In this document: positions 42,437 to 52,121 of the stretch, piece by piece
How positions within the stretch are numbered: position 1 is the first letter of the stretch
How the letters are laid out: each line of letters begins with the position of its first letter
NCBI GenBank assembly: GCA_964505195.1
Contig: CAZDGV010000006.1
Location: 24,484 to 88,483, forward strand
Length of the DNA stretch: 64,000 nucleotides
DNA from: CAZDGV01 sp964505195
Lineage (GTDB): Bacteria; Bacteroidota; Bacteroidia; Chitinophagales; Chitinophagaceae
Reading direction: 5' to 3'
The notes under the pieces: generated by a model
What the model was told of the DNA's origin: nothing
Seen by the model: the letters and a program-made list of their open reading frames with translations, nothing else
Databases searched by the model: none
Translations under genes and position numbers: made by a program

Positions 42437-44974
42437 ATGACTCCGAACAAAATGAGCCGCATTGCGCTTCCTTTCAAAAGTACAGTCATTCTTTCCTTAT
42501 TGCTGTTTTTCATAGCAGACTTTCACAAAATTGTAGCACAAATCAAGCCTACAACTGCTGAAGAAAGAATCAAAGCTGCTTCACAATGGAGAACGCTTGA
42601 AGAGCGCTCTTTATTGAAAGACATCAAATTTCGCAACATCGGACCAAGCATTATGAGCGGAAGAGTAGTAGATATCGATGTGAATCCGGAAGACCCTACG
42701 GAATTTTATGTGGCGTATGCAAGCGGAGGCCTATGGCAAACCAAGAACAACGGTCTTTCCTTCACGCCTATCTTCGACCGGGAAGATGTGATGACCATCG
42801 GTGATATTGCGGTTAACTGGAAGTCTGCCACAAGAATCATTTGGGTAGGTACCGGCGAAGTGAATAGCAGCAGATCTTCTTATGCAGGCAATGGCGTTTA
42901 CAAAAGCACAGATCTTGGAAAATCTTGGCAATACCTTGGACTCCCTGAATCACATCATATTGGAAAAATACAGCTTCACCCCGGCGACGAAAATACTGCG
43001 TGGGTAGCAGCACTCGGACATTTATATTCAGCTAACAAAGAAAGAGGCGTTTACAAAACCATCGACGGAGGCAAAACATGGATGCAGACCCTTGCATTGG
43101 ATGAAAATACAGGCGCAGTTGATATAGACATCAATCCACAACAGCCCAACGAAATTTATGCAGCTATGTGGTATCGCACCCGCAGAGGTTGGAATTTTGA
43201 GGAAAGCGGAGCAACCAGCGGCATTTACAAAAGCACCGACGGCGGCAACCGCTGGCAACTGATCAGCGGACCGGGAAGCGGCTTCGCCACAGGCAATAAA
43301 CTTGGCCGTATTGGAATAACTGTATTCCCAAATAACCCGCAAATTGTGTATGCTATCATTGACAACAATGAACCCAAAGTCGATACTGCACAAAAGAAAC
43401 CAACCGACAGCGCATGGAAACCGGCCGACTTTAAAACTATGAGTAAAGAGCAGTTTTTGACACTTGACAATTTAAAACTCGACACTTTTCTGCGCAAGCA
43501 GCGTTATCCTTCCGGCTATACTGCAAGCGTGGTAAAAGAAATGGTGAAGCAGGATAAAATTAAACCGGTTGCTTTGTGGGATTTCTTCGATACCGGAAAC
43601 GATGGATTCAGCAATACCGGCATTAAAGGTTGCGAAGTGTACCGAAGCAACGACGGTGGTAAAAGCTGGTTCAAAACACATGAAAAACCCATCAGCATCT
43701 TTAATACATACGGCTACTATTTCGCTAAAATTTATACCTCACATACCAATCCTGATAAGGTTTACATTCTTGGCTTCACTGCGGAATTATCTACCGATGG
43801 AGGCAAGCAATTCAAAACCATTGATAAGGGCAATGTACATGCCGACCATCATGCACTATGGGTAAATCCGAAACGCGATAGCCATATCATAAATGGTAAC
43901 GACGGAGGAGTAAACATCTCCTACGATAATGGAGAAAACTGGTTTAAAGCCAACACACCGGCAGTAGGACAATTTTATGCCATCGCCCTAGACAATGCGA
44001 CACCGTATAATGTATATGGCGGATTACAAGATAATGGCACTTGGTATGGCCCATCCAACCATGTTGAAAAAATTGACTGGATCGATAATGGAAAGTATGC
44101 ATACGAAATGCTGAATGGTGGGGATGGTATGCAGGTGCAGGTGGATACACGCGATAATACCACCACCTATACCGGATCGCAGTTTGGGGTTTATAGCAGA
44201 ATGGATCGAACGAAACCCCGTACGCGTGTATCTGTAAGACCACAACATGAACTGGGTGAAAAACCGCTTCGGTACAATTGGCAAACACCGATTCTTTTAT
44301 CGCGCCATAATCAGGATATTTTTTATCTGGGCACCAACCGATTCCATCGCAGCATGAACAAGGGCGAAAAGATGGAAAATATTAGTGGTGATTTAACGGC
44401 AGGACGTAAAGAAGGCAATGTGCCCTTTGGTACACTTACCACCCTGAGCGAATCACCCATCAAATTTGGCATCATCTACACTGGATCAGATGATGGCATG
44501 ATTCATTTGTCGAAAGACGGCGGTTATACCTGGACTGCCCTCCAAACTAAATTACCCAAACAAGTACAGGGTTTATATGTTAGTAGAGTGGTTGCATCGC
44601 GCTTTAAAGAATCCAGGGTTTATATAACCCTGAACGGTTATCGGAATGATCACTTCAATGCTTATGTTTTTGTAAGTGATGATTTTGGGAGTACCTGGAG
44701 GCAAATCATGACTGATTTACCTATGGAACCGGTAAACGTACTGCGTGAAGATCCGAAACAGGAAAACCTCCTGTATGTTGGAACAGATTGCGGACTATAT
44801 GTTAGCATAAATGGCGGAAGCAGCAGCATGGCATGGATGGCAGGATTGCCCAGAGTAGCCATTCACGATATTGCCATACAAGAGCGGGAAAACGAAATTG
44901 TGCTAGGAACGCATGGCCGCAGTATCTATATTGCAAAGCTGCATGAGGCGCAGAAACTGGCAAGCAAACCTTAA
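42437..44974 (+). CDS. Exported Asp-box/VPS10-like beta-propeller protein
   Basis: An 845-residue protein. After a signal peptide (about 1-35, ending VAQ) it contains many Asp-box/BNR repeats of the SxDxGxxW type: KSTDLGKSW, KTIDGGKTW, KSTDGGNRW, RSNDGGKSW, SYDNGENW, SKDGGYTW and SDDFGSTW. Sortilin/VPS10-like double propellers and sialidase-like proteins have this pattern. Databases label such proteins glycosyl hydrolase, but sialidase catalytic residues (FRIP Arg, Tyr/Glu pair) are not evident. It lacks a T9SS sorting domain at the C-terminus. It likely binds or cleaves ligands at the cell surface. An alternative ATG lies at 42452. Confidence 0.85.
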   Translation: MTPNKMSRIALPFKSTVILSLLLFFIADFHKIVAQIKPTTAEERIKAASQWRTLEERSLLKDIKFRNIGPSIMSGRVVDIDVNPEDPTEFYVAYASGGLWQTKNNGLSFTPIFDREDVMTIGDIAVNWKSATRIIWVGTGEVNSSRSSYAGNGVYKSTDLGKSWQYLGLPESHHIGKIQLHPGDENTAWVAALGHLYSANKERGVYKTIDGGKTWMQTLALDENTGAVDIDINPQQPNEIYAAMWYRTRRGWNFEESGATSGIYKSTDGGNRWQLISGPGSGFATGNKLGRIGITVFPNNPQIVYAIIDNNEPKVDTAQKKPTDSAWKPADFKTMSKEQFLTLDNLKLDTFLRKQRYPSGYTASVVKEMVKQDKIKPVALWDFFDTGNDGFSNTGIKGCEVYRSNDGGKSWFKTHEKPISIFNTYGYYFAKIYTSHTNPDKVYILGFTAELSTDGGKQFKTIDKGNVHADHHALWVNPKRDSHIINGNDGGVNISYDNGENWFKANTPAVGQFYAIALDNATPYNVYGGLQDNGTWYGPSNHVEKIDWIDNGKYAYEMLNGGDGMQVQVDTRDNTTTYTGSQFGVYSRMDRTKPRTRVSVRPQHELGEKPLRYNWQTPILLSRHNQDIFYLGTNRFHRSMNKGEKMENISGDLTAGRKEGNVPFGTLTTLSESPIKFGIIYTGSDDGMIHLSKDGGYTWTALQTKLPKQVQGLYVSRVVASRFKESRVYITLNGYRNDHFNAYVFVSDDFGSTWRQIMTDLPMEPVNVLREDPKQENLLYVGTDCGLYVSINGGSSSMAWMAGLPRVAIHDIAIQERENEIVLGTHGRSIYIAKLHEAQKLASKP

Positions 44975-45019
44975 AAGAATGCAAGAAAAATCATTTTATC
45001 AATTCTAAAATTCGTTCAC

Positions 45020-45535
45020 ATGAAAAAGTTTCTTTCGATTTTATCATTCATTACGATTGGTTTCATATTGCAGTCAGCAGCTCAAAATGATGCATCAAAA
45101 CGTCCCAGTCCGCCCATGACCGCAACTGCTACCATTGGTGCAGCGAATATTAGCATCAAGTACAGCAGTCCTTCCGTAAAAGGAAGAGAAATTTGGGGCA
45201 AACTGGTTCCTTATGGAGCAATTTGGAGAACCGGCGCCAATGAAGCCACTATTTTTGAAACAGACCAAGATGTAAGTATAAACGGCAGCAATCTTCCCAA
45301 AGGGAAATACGCACTGTTCACTATCCCCGAAAAAGAAGAATGGACCATTGTATTCAGCAAGAACAGCAACCAATGGGGCACCTATAGCTACAAGGCGTCA
45401 GAAGATGCTTTGCGTGTAAAAGCCAAAGCAGCTGCCGCAGAACATCAGGAGCAACTTAAAATTGATGTGCAAGCCGATGGTAATGCAACCATTCATTGGG
45501 AAAAAGTAAAAGTAAGTTTCACAATCAAGCATTAA
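45020..45535 (+). CDS. Exported DUF2911 protein
   Basis: A 171-residue protein matching the DUF2911 family. Signal peptide about 1-21 (ending QSAA-Q). The conserved core is RPSPPMTATATIGAANISIKYSSP (28-51), VKGREIWGKLVPYGAIWRTGANEAT near 53-77, and LPKGKYALFTIPEKEEW near 93-109. The function of DUF2911 is unknown; the compact beta-rich domain and export suggest a periplasmic binding or structural role. It lies 45 bp after the Asp-box gene on the same strand and 92 bp before the oxidoreductase gene. Confidence 0.87.
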   Translation: MKKFLSILSFITIGFILQSAAQNDASKRPSPPMTATATIGAANISIKYSSPSVKGREIWGKLVPYGAIWRTGANEATIFETDQDVSINGSNLPKGKYALFTIPEKEEWTIVFSKNSNQWGTYSYKASEDALRVKAKAAAAEHQEQLKIDVQADGNATIHWEKVKVSFTIKH

Positions 45536-45627
45536 TCTCCCGTATAGAAAAAGCATCCCGGATTTTTCATCAGGATTGTGCGCGAAAGAGCAGCGAAATT
45601 GGCTTTACAGAAACAGAATATACAGCT

Positions 45628-46599
45628 ATGCTTAAGGTAGGAATTATTGGTGTAGGTCATCTTGGAAAGTTTCATCTCAACAACTGGTTAAAAATTAAGG
45701 ATGTAACCCTATCCGGATTTTATGACCCAGACGATGCCAATGCAATAGCAGTTGCAGAAAAGTTTAATCTAAAAAGATTTCTTTCCGTAGAAGAGCTAAT
45801 CGATGCATCCGATGCGCTCGATATCGTCGCTCCTACCGATCAACATTTTGTTTTATGCGAAAAAGCGGTACGTAAAGGAAAACATGTTTTTGTAGAAAAG
45901 CCCATGTGCGCAGAAATGGATGAGGCAAGCGCATTGGTAAAGCTGGTAAAGGAAGCCAATGTAAAACTTCAGGTGGGACATGTAGAAAGATTCAACCCTG
46001 CTTTTTTAGCCGTAAAAAATGAAGAGCTGAATCCGATGTTTATTGAGGTGCATCGCCTGGCACAGTTTAACCCAAGAGGCACCGAGGTAAGCGTGATCCT
46101 CGATTTGATGATCCACGATATAGACATTATTCTGCACCTCGTTAAAAGCGATGTAAAAAGTATTCATGCCAATGGCGTTTCGGTGATTACCGATACGCCA
46201 GATATTGCCAACGTTCGCATTGAATTTAACAACGGTTGTGTTGCCAACCTTACCAGCAGCCGGATCAGTATGAAAAAAATGCGTAAAATCAGGCTGTTTC
46301 AAAAAGACGCTTATATCGGCATCGACTTTCTTGAAAAGAAAGCGGAAATCATTCGCATGAAAACAGGAAACGACCAAGATGCATTTTGCTTTGATCTGGA
46401 AACCGGAAAAGGAACAAAAACGATTGCAGTCTTCAACCCTGAGATAATTGAAAACAATGCCATTCAAAGCGAACTAGAATCCTTTGCAGATGCCATTTTA
46501 CACGATAAGCCCATTGCAGTAACGGAAGTGGACGGCTTAAGAGCCATGGAAGTAGCACATCAGATTCTGGAGAAAATTGAACGCAGCTCCATCCTCTAA
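45628..46599 (+). CDS. Gfo/Idh/MocA-family NAD(P)-dependent oxidoreductase
   Basis: A 323-residue oxidoreductase. The Rossmann motif VGIIGVGHLGKFH starts at residue 3, and the conserved EKP motif (VEKPMCAEMDEA) is near 92-103. The C-terminal domain has IHDIDIILHL near 162-171, with a catalytic His-Asp arrangement. The start at 45628 is set by the Rossmann fold; an ATG at 45496 lies inside the DUF2911 gene. Members oxidise or reduce sugars and nucleotide sugars. Its position 1 bp before a sugar transferase gene suggests a role in supplying or modifying a sugar for surface polysaccharide. Confidence 0.9.
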   Translation: MLKVGIIGVGHLGKFHLNNWLKIKDVTLSGFYDPDDANAIAVAEKFNLKRFLSVEELIDASDALDIVAPTDQHFVLCEKAVRKGKHVFVEKPMCAEMDEASALVKLVKEANVKLQVGHVERFNPAFLAVKNEELNPMFIEVHRLAQFNPRGTEVSVILDLMIHDIDIILHLVKSDVKSIHANGVSVITDTPDIANVRIEFNNGCVANLTSSRISMKKMRKIRLFQKDAYIGIDFLEKKAEIIRMKTGNDQDAFCFDLETGKGTKTIAVFNPEIIENNAIQSELESFADAILHDKPIAVTEVDGLRAMEVAHQILEKIERSSIL

Positions 46600-46600
46600 A

Positions 46601-48016
46601 ATGGATCAATCGAAGCGATATCACATTGGCTGGTATGTTTTTTCCGACTGGCTCACCTCAATCATTGCATGGACGCTGTTCTTTTTTTTACGACGCGTAG
46701 TACTGAGTGAAGCAACGACTTTTTGGCCCCAACCCATCGATACATCTTTTTGGATGGGCATAACCATTATACCGGCAGGATGGATCATGCTGTTTTTGCT
46801 TTTCGGTTTTTATAAAAACCTTTATGATAAATCGCGCCTCAAGGAATTTGCTTATACACTTATTGGTGTACTCACAGGAACGGTTGTGATATTTTTCCTC
46901 ATTTTACTAGACGATAATATCCAAAACTATACGGGCTACTACAAAGAGTTTTTCCTGCTGTTTACAATGCAGCTTGTGTTGGTGTGGACAGGAAGAATCG
47001 TCTTGCTCAGCATGATTAAGCGGCAGTTTAAACAAGGAGCAGTAAAAATTGAGACACTGTTAATCGGTGGCGGACCCATGGCTGTTCAAACCATACACGA
47101 CATTAAAAATGCCAGCGAAACCCTGGGCTATCACTTCACAGGATACTTAACAATTGATACGGATGAGGACGAACTAAAAAAAGAAGGTCTAGATTTTTTG
47201 GGCAACTATACCGTATTAAAAGAGATCATTGAAAAATACGGTATCGAGCAAGTGATTCTAGCGCCTGAAAAATCGCAGCGAAACATTACAGAAACCATAT
47301 TATCTGAATTAAGCGAAATGGACGTGTCCATTAAATTAATACCGGATATCATCGATATTCTAGCAGGATCGGTAAGAAGCAGCAATTTACTCGGGACTGT
47401 ATTGATTGATATACATACGGGCATGATTCCCGAATGGCAGCAAAATGTAAAAAGACTGCTGGATATTCTTTTTTCACTTAGTGGATTGATACTGCTTTGG
47501 CCTTTGATGCTCTTCGCTGCTATTCGGGTGAAAATAGGTTCTCACGGCCCCATCATTTTTACACAGGAACGGATCGGATATAAAGGAAAGTCCTTTCGCA
47601 TTTTTAAATTTCGGTCTATGATTGTTGATGCGGAAAAAAACGGCCCTGCCCTATCCTATCAAAATGATCCGCGCATTACCCCATGGGGAAGAACTATGCG
47701 CAAATGGCGTATTGATGAACTACCGCAACTTTGGAATATTCTGAAAGGGGAAATGAGTTTAATCGGCCCCCGGCCCGAAAGAAAACACTTTATTGATCAG
47801 ATTGTAATACACGCGCCTTATTACCGTTATCTGCTAAAAGTAAAGCCAGGATTGACTTCCTGGGGCATGGTAAAATATGGCTATGCCGAAAATATTGAAC
47901 AGATGATTGAGCGAAGCAAGTACGATCTAGTGTATATCGAAAATATTTCACTGTTTCTGGATTTTAAAATTCTCATCCACACTCTTCGTATCATCATGCA
48001 TGGTAACGGCAAATAA
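46601..48016 (+). CDS. Polyprenyl-phosphate sugar-1-phosphate transferase (WbaP/PssY-like)
   Basis: A 471-residue membrane enzyme of the exopolysaccharide polyprenyl glycosylphosphotransferase family. Four to five N-terminal helices (about 12-125) and a CoA-binding-like Rossmann domain (about 145-260) precede the catalytic bacterial sugar transferase domain (about 280-471), which begins VKRLLDILFSLSGLILL. The domain contains FTQERIGYKGKSFRIFKFRSM, WRIDELPQLWNIL and MSLIGPRPE. It transfers a sugar-1-phosphate from a nucleotide sugar to undecaprenyl phosphate to initiate polysaccharide or O-antigen synthesis. The ATG at 46601 follows the upstream stop by one base; a start at 46577 would overlap it. 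Confidence 0.93.
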   Translation: MDQSKRYHIGWYVFSDWLTSIIAWTLFFFLRRVVLSEATTFWPQPIDTSFWMGITIIPAGWIMLFLLFGFYKNLYDKSRLKEFAYTLIGVLTGTVVIFFLILLDDNIQNYTGYYKEFFLLFTMQLVLVWTGRIVLLSMIKRQFKQGAVKIETLLIGGGPMAVQTIHDIKNASETLGYHFTGYLTIDTDEDELKKEGLDFLGNYTVLKEIIEKYGIEQVILAPEKSQRNITETILSELSEMDVSIKLIPDIIDILAGSVRSSNLLGTVLIDIHTGMIPEWQQNVKRLLDILFSLSGLILLWPLMLFAAIRVKIGSHGPIIFTQERIGYKGKSFRIFKFRSMIVDAEKNGPALSYQNDPRITPWGRTMRKWRIDELPQLWNILKGEMSLIGPRPERKHFIDQIVIHAPYYRYLLKVKPGLTSWGMVKYGYAENIEQMIERSKYDLVYIENISLFLDFKILIHTLRIIMHGNGK

Positions 48017-48045
48017 ACTAATTACACCAAAAGCTTTCATCAGAA

Positions 48046-48990
48046 ATGATTGTAGCTTCGGTGCGTATAATAACATCTACTTTGGAAGTCCGATACCTAC
48101 GATATCATGAAATAGACGCCACGAAATGGGACAACTGTATAGCGGAAGCCAGTAACGGACTGATATATGCATATAGCTGGTATTTAAATGCGCTTTGCGA
48201 TCATTGGGATGCTTTGGTGATGGATGACTACAAAGTAGTTATGCCGCTGCCTAATCGAAAAAAATGGAGTGTTCAATATTTGTATCAGCCCTTTTTCTGT
48301 GCATCACTGGGTGTATTTGCCGGTAACACCATTTCACCCGAGGATTTGGAATGCTTTTTAAAATCCATTCCAAAGCAATTTGCCTATTGGGATATCTGCT
48401 TGAATTACGGGAACAATCATACTCTCAAAGCATTCAAAACAATACTTAGAAACAACTATACCCTCCCCCTACATCAACCTTACGAAACAATATCTCAGCA
48501 ATACCGAACCAATCTCAAAAGAAATTTAGAAAGGGCAGAAAAAAACGGACTCTCCTATTCAAACAATATAGACGAATTGGAAGTGATTGAGCTTGCCAAA
48601 CCCACGATGGGTCGCTTTGCGCATATTCAACAAAAGGATTGGGATGGTTTTTTGAATGTTGTGGAACAAGCTAAAAAAAGAAACTGCTGCGAAATAGCAG
48701 GCGTGCATTTCAATCAACAGCTGGTGGCTTCTGCTATTTTCTTTTATTCTCACCAACGCTGGTATTATATACTGGCAGGCAACCACCCAAATGGCAAAAC
48801 ACTGGGGGCATCACATTTATTATTAGATCGCTTTATTGCCAAACATGCAGGAACGGATACCCTGCTCGACTTTGAGGGTTCCGACGCTGAGAGTCTTGCT
48901 TTTTTTTACAGCAGTTTTGGCGCACAAATGGAAATATACCCGGCACTCAAAGTAAATAAATTACCTGCGCCGTTGCGTTGGTTTAAATAG
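48046..48990 (+). CDS. FemAB/GNAT-fold acyltransferase-like protein
   Basis: A 314-residue protein with FemAB-type features: an N-terminal GNAT-like half (LRYHEIDATKWDNCIAEAS near 18-36), the linker motif YRTNLKRNLERAEKNGL near 153-169, and a second GNAT half (about 200-300) with LLLDRFIAKHA and LDFEGSDAESLAFFYSSFG. FemAB proteins transfer amino acids or acyl groups to peptidoglycan precursors or polysaccharides. Its position behind the sugar transferase gene (29 bp) fits surface polymer decoration. Homologues usually begin near EVRYLRY, which would correspond to a TTG at 48082; the ATG at 48046 adds 12 residues. The last 8 bp overlap the convergent ispD gene. Confidence 0.75.
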   Translation: MIVASVRIITSTLEVRYLRYHEIDATKWDNCIAEASNGLIYAYSWYLNALCDHWDALVMDDYKVVMPLPNRKKWSVQYLYQPFFCASLGVFAGNTISPEDLECFLKSIPKQFAYWDICLNYGNNHTLKAFKTILRNNYTLPLHQPYETISQQYRTNLKRNLERAEKNGLSYSNNIDELEVIELAKPTMGRFAHIQQKDWDGFLNVVEQAKKRNCCEIAGVHFNQQLVASAIFFYSHQRWYYILAGNHPNGKTLGASHLLLDRFIAKHAGTDTLLDFEGSDAESLAFFYSSFGAQMEIYPALKVNKLPAPLRWFK

Positions 48991-49675
48991 CTCTGGCTTT
49001 TCTTTCAGCCATTATTTTTTCAGCAATCACCAAATCTACCGGATGGGTGATTTTAATGTTTTCATCATCGCCTTGCACCAATGTTACTTTGAGCCCGTAA
49101 GCTTCAACCACAGTAGCCTCATCAGTAAAACGGTCTTTGTAATCGATTTCAAAGGCTGGTAATAACATTTTACTGTGAAATGTTTGCGGTGTTTGTACCA
49201 GCCGAAGCAGATTCCTATCAATTGATTCGTGTCCGTCTTCCATAATCATTCGAACGCTGTCTTTACAAGCAATTACAGGAATAGCACTACCTGTTTCAGC
49301 GGCAGAGGCATAGCAGCGCTGAATGAGTGATTCAGACACCAAACATCTCACGCCATCATGCACAAAAAGAATAGATTCCTTTTCTACCAGCTTCAAACCG
49401 TTTTGCACAGAATGAAAGCGCGTTTCACCGCCAACTGTAAGTTGAATATTATGTTGAGGGAAAAACCCATCGATAATTTCTTTCCCCAGCTCTAAAAATG
49501 CTTCCGGAAGTACCAGGATCACTTCAATTGTGGGTACTGCACTAAAAAAAGCTTGGATGGTGTGATACAATAAGGGCTTTCCGTCGAGCATTAAAAATTG
49601 CTTGGGTGTAGCAGCCCCCATACGCAATCCCGCACCACCCGCTACAATAATGGCATATGTATGATGATTATACAT
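48983..49675 (-). CDS. ispD: 2-C-methyl-D-erythritol 4-phosphate cytidylyltransferase
   Basis: A 230-residue enzyme of the MEP isoprenoid pathway. The nucleotide-binding start IIVAGGAGLRMGAATPKQFL (9-28) with its Gly-rich loop and Lys is diagnostic. VHDGVRCLVSESLI near 104-117 and LVQTPQTFHSKML near 157-169 complete the signature, and DDENIKITHPVDL near 204-216 is the C-terminal motif. It makes CDP-ME from MEP and CTP in the cytosol. It runs in the same direction as the heptose kinase gene upstream (19 bp) and overlaps the convergent FemAB-like gene by 8 bp. Confidence 0.95.
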   Translation of the reverse strand: MYNHHTYAIIVAGGAGLRMGAATPKQFLMLDGKPLLYHTIQAFFSAVPTIEVILVLPEAFLELGKEIIDGFFPQHNIQLTVGGETRFHSVQNGLKLVEKESILFVHDGVRCLVSESLIQRCYASAAETGSAIPVIACKDSVRMIMEDGHESIDRNLLRLVQTPQTFHSKMLLPAFEIDYKDRFTDEATVVEAYGLKVTLVQGDDENIKITHPVDLVIAEKIMAERKARAI

Positions 49676-49694
49676 CTAGTAATTTTAAACAGAT

Positions 49695-50687
49695 TTAAGC
49701 GTGTATCAGACGCTTGCATGCGTCAAGTAATTGTTGCGGATTGATGGCAACCGTACCAACAGATTCGCAAACAATACCGCCAGCTAAATTGGCGATACCT
49801 GCAGCGAGTTTGGTATCACCACTAATGCACTGCATAAGTGCAGCCACAGCAATGACGGTATCGCCTGCGCCGCTTACATCGGCAATGTTACGGAAATGAG
49901 CTGGAATGATATCATAGCTGCTACCATCATGATAAAAAATACCTTTTTCAGAAAGCGTGATCAGCGAAATACTATGGTTCATTTTTTGAAAAAGCAAATC
50001 ATGCATATTCATTAAAGATGCTTTTGAAACATCTAATTCCGATAATGAAAGTCCTTCCCGTACTTCTTTTAAGTTGGGTTTGAAAAGATCAATGCCTTCA
50101 TAGGCAAGAAAATTTCTTCGCTTGGGATCGGAAGCAGTCAAAACACCCGCAGCTTTACAAAGTTCAATTGTTCGCTTTATAACATGGGCAGTAAGCACAC
50201 CCTTATTATAATCTTCAAAAATGAGGATGTCTGGCTGCTCTTTTTGAATAAAGGATGTTATCTGCTGTATGAAGAATGCTTCTTCTTCCGGTGACAATTC
50301 ATCTGTTTGCTCCTCATCCAACCTCATCATTTGCTGATTTCTGCTGATGATACGAGTTTTAGTAGTGGTAATCCTTTCAGCGCTGGTGCTCAGATAGTCT
50401 GTTCTTATGCCGCTTTCCTCCAGCAGTGCAGCAAGTTTATCTCCGTTTTCATCCGATCCTACAACCGAAACAATGAAGGTACTTGCACCCATTGCAACAA
50501 GGTTCCAAGCAACATTTCCAGCACCGCCTAAGCGATGTTCTTTTTTATGTAGGGTTACTACAGGTACAGGTGCTTCCGGCGAAATGCGTTCCGTATTACC
50601 CCACATGTATGCATCGAGCATGACATCACCCACTACTCCTACTTTGAGCGTTTTACACTTTTCAAATAATGAATCAAACGGATGCAT
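49695..50687 (-). CDS. D-glycero-beta-D-manno-heptose-7-phosphate kinase-type PfkB sugar kinase
   Basis: A 330-residue PfkB-family kinase corresponding to the kinase half of E. coli HldE (RfaE domain I). Signatures: VVGDVMLDAYMWGNTERISPEAPVPV, GAGNVAWNLVAMGA, and the catalytic ADVSGAGDTVIAV near 272-284. It phosphorylates heptose 7-phosphate at C1 in ADP-heptose synthesis for LPS core. The cytidylyl/adenylyltransferase half of HldE is not fused. The ATG at 50687 is favoured; a start at 50714 would overlap the permease gene more. The two genes overlap by 14 bp. Confidence 0.88.
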   Translation of the reverse strand: MHPFDSLFEKCKTLKVGVVGDVMLDAYMWGNTERISPEAPVPVVTLHKKEHRLGGAGNVAWNLVAMGASTFIVSVVGSDENGDKLAALLEESGIRTDYLSTSAERITTTKTRIISRNQQMMRLDEEQTDELSPEEEAFFIQQITSFIQKEQPDILIFEDYNKGVLTAHVIKRTIELCKAAGVLTASDPKRRNFLAYEGIDLFKPNLKEVREGLSLSELDVSKASLMNMHDLLFQKMNHSISLITLSEKGIFYHDGSSYDIIPAHFRNIADVSGAGDTVIAVAALMQCISGDTKLAAGIANLAGGIVCESVGTVAINPQQLLDACKRLIHA

Positions 50688-52101
50688 CTTCACCCAGTTT
50701 ATTTTTTTTGGCATTGGCTACCGCCATATAATACAAGGGAATTCCTATCAGGGTAATCATCAATCCCGGCCAAGTAAAGCGGGGCTTATAAACGAAGAGC
50801 AGAACACAGAAAGCAATGCCCATTAAAATATAGATTACGGGAAGTACAGGATACCCGAATGCTTTGTAGGGCCTTTCCGCTTCAGGCCTTTTTTTACGCA
50901 AAATGAAAATACCGGCAATGGTCAGCATGTAAAACAGCACCACTACAAATGAAATCATATCGAGCAGATCACCATATTTTCCGCTGATGCTCCATAAACA
51001 GGCGATCAAACACTGAAACCACAAAGCCCACTGTGGCACGGCGAAGCGATTGAGGGTTCCTGCTTTTCTAAAAAACAATCCATCTTTGGCCATGGTGTAA
51101 TACACCCTTGCGCCTGCAAGAATGAGCCCGTTATTGCATCCGAATGTTGCAATCATAATCATAATGGCAATGATGATGGTGCCGGCATTTCCGAATATTG
51201 CATTTGATGCGGCCACTGCTACCCTGTCTTTCTCGGCACTTGCAATTTCCTGTAAGGGAAGCACAGCCGTATACATCATATTGGCAGAAACATAAATAAT
51301 GGTAACAATGAGCGTTCCCAGAAATAAGCTCAATCCAATATTCCGTTTTGGATTTTTGATTTCGCCTGCAATGAATGTTACGTTATTCCAGGCATCGCTT
51401 GAAAAAATAGATCCCACCATGGCTGCAGCGATGGCGCCCAATGCCGCTACAACAGTATAAGACACAGTAGCTCCTTCTTTACTCATGCTCTGAAGCGACC
51501 ATGCATTTGACCAGTTTTGCTGCCATACTTCTGGCTTCAGCATGATAAAGCCAAAAATAATCAGACCGAATAAGCTTAATAGTTTTGCAATAGTAAAAGT
51601 TGTTTGAATATGCTTTCCTTCTTTTACGCCGCGTGTATTAATGTAAGTGAGTAAAACAATCAATGCGATCGAAACCAACTGAGCGGGCGTAATGCGCAAA
51701 AACCCAAGGTCAATCGCCGTTATATCTTCACTAACCGCGGGAACCAGATAAGCCAGAAACTTCGAAAAAGCAACACCAACTGCAGCGATAGTGGCGGTTT
51801 GAATAACGGCAAAAAAACTCCAGCCATAGAGAAATCCAAAAAGTGGACTATACGCTTCTTTGAGATAAACATATTGTCCACCTGCCTTAGGAAACATTCC
51901 GCTCAGCTCGCCATAACTCACGGCGGCAGTAACCGTCATAAAGCCGGTAATAAGCCATACTGCAATCAGCCAACCGGCTGAGCCTACATTTCTGGTAATA
52001 TCCGCACTAACAATAAATATTCCCGAGCCAATCATGGAACCTGCAACAATCATAGTTGCATCCATCAATCCCAGTGTAGGCTTAAACTCTTGTTGCGCCA
52101 T
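50674..52101 (-). CDS. APC-superfamily amino acid permease
   Basis: A 475-residue secondary transporter with about 12 membrane helices. The substrate-binding helix 1 motif GSMIGSGIFIVSADI near 21-35 and the helix 6 region IFSSDAWNNVTFIAGEIKNPKRNIGLSL near 228-255 match LAT/CAT-type APC transporters. It moves an amino acid across the inner membrane by symport or exchange; the substrate is unknown. A 15-bp palindrome sits just upstream (52107-52121), overlapping the predicted start of transcription. The gene overlaps the downstream kinase gene by 14 bp. Confidence 0.9.
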   Translation of the reverse strand: MAQQEFKPTLGLMDATMIVAGSMIGSGIFIVSADITRNVGSAGWLIAVWLITGFMTVTAAVSYGELSGMFPKAGGQYVYLKEAYSPLFGFLYGWSFFAVIQTATIAAVGVAFSKFLAYLVPAVSEDITAIDLGFLRITPAQLVSIALIVLLTYINTRGVKEGKHIQTTFTIAKLLSLFGLIIFGFIMLKPEVWQQNWSNAWSLQSMSKEGATVSYTVVAALGAIAAAMVGSIFSSDAWNNVTFIAGEIKNPKRNIGLSLFLGTLIVTIIYVSANMMYTAVLPLQEIASAEKDRVAVAASNAIFGNAGTIIIAIMIMIATFGCNNGLILAGARVYYTMAKDGLFFRKAGTLNRFAVPQWALWFQCLIACLWSISGKYGDLLDMISFVVVLFYMLTIAGIFILRKKRPEAERPYKAFGYPVLPVIYILMGIAFCVLLFVYKPRFTWPGLMITLIGIPLYYMAVANAKKNKLGEDASV

Positions 52102-52106
52102 GTAAA

Positions 52107-52121
52107 CGGTAAATTTTACCG
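52107..52121 (-). promoter_or_regulatory. Operator-like palindrome upstream of the APC permease gene
   Basis: Perfect 7+1+7 inverted repeat (CGGTAAA-T-TTTACCG) starting 6 bp upstream of the ATG. A near-consensus -7 element (TACCTTTC, minus strand 52123-52130) lies just behind it, so the palindrome overlaps the predicted transcription start, a usual place for a repressor. It could also fold as a 5'UTR hairpin. Confidence 0.45.

Noticed and set aside
42437..44974. Sialidase or glycosyl hydrolase activity for the Asp-box protein
   Set aside because: Asp boxes are structural. The catalytic residues of sialidases are not evident, so I describe only the propeller fold.
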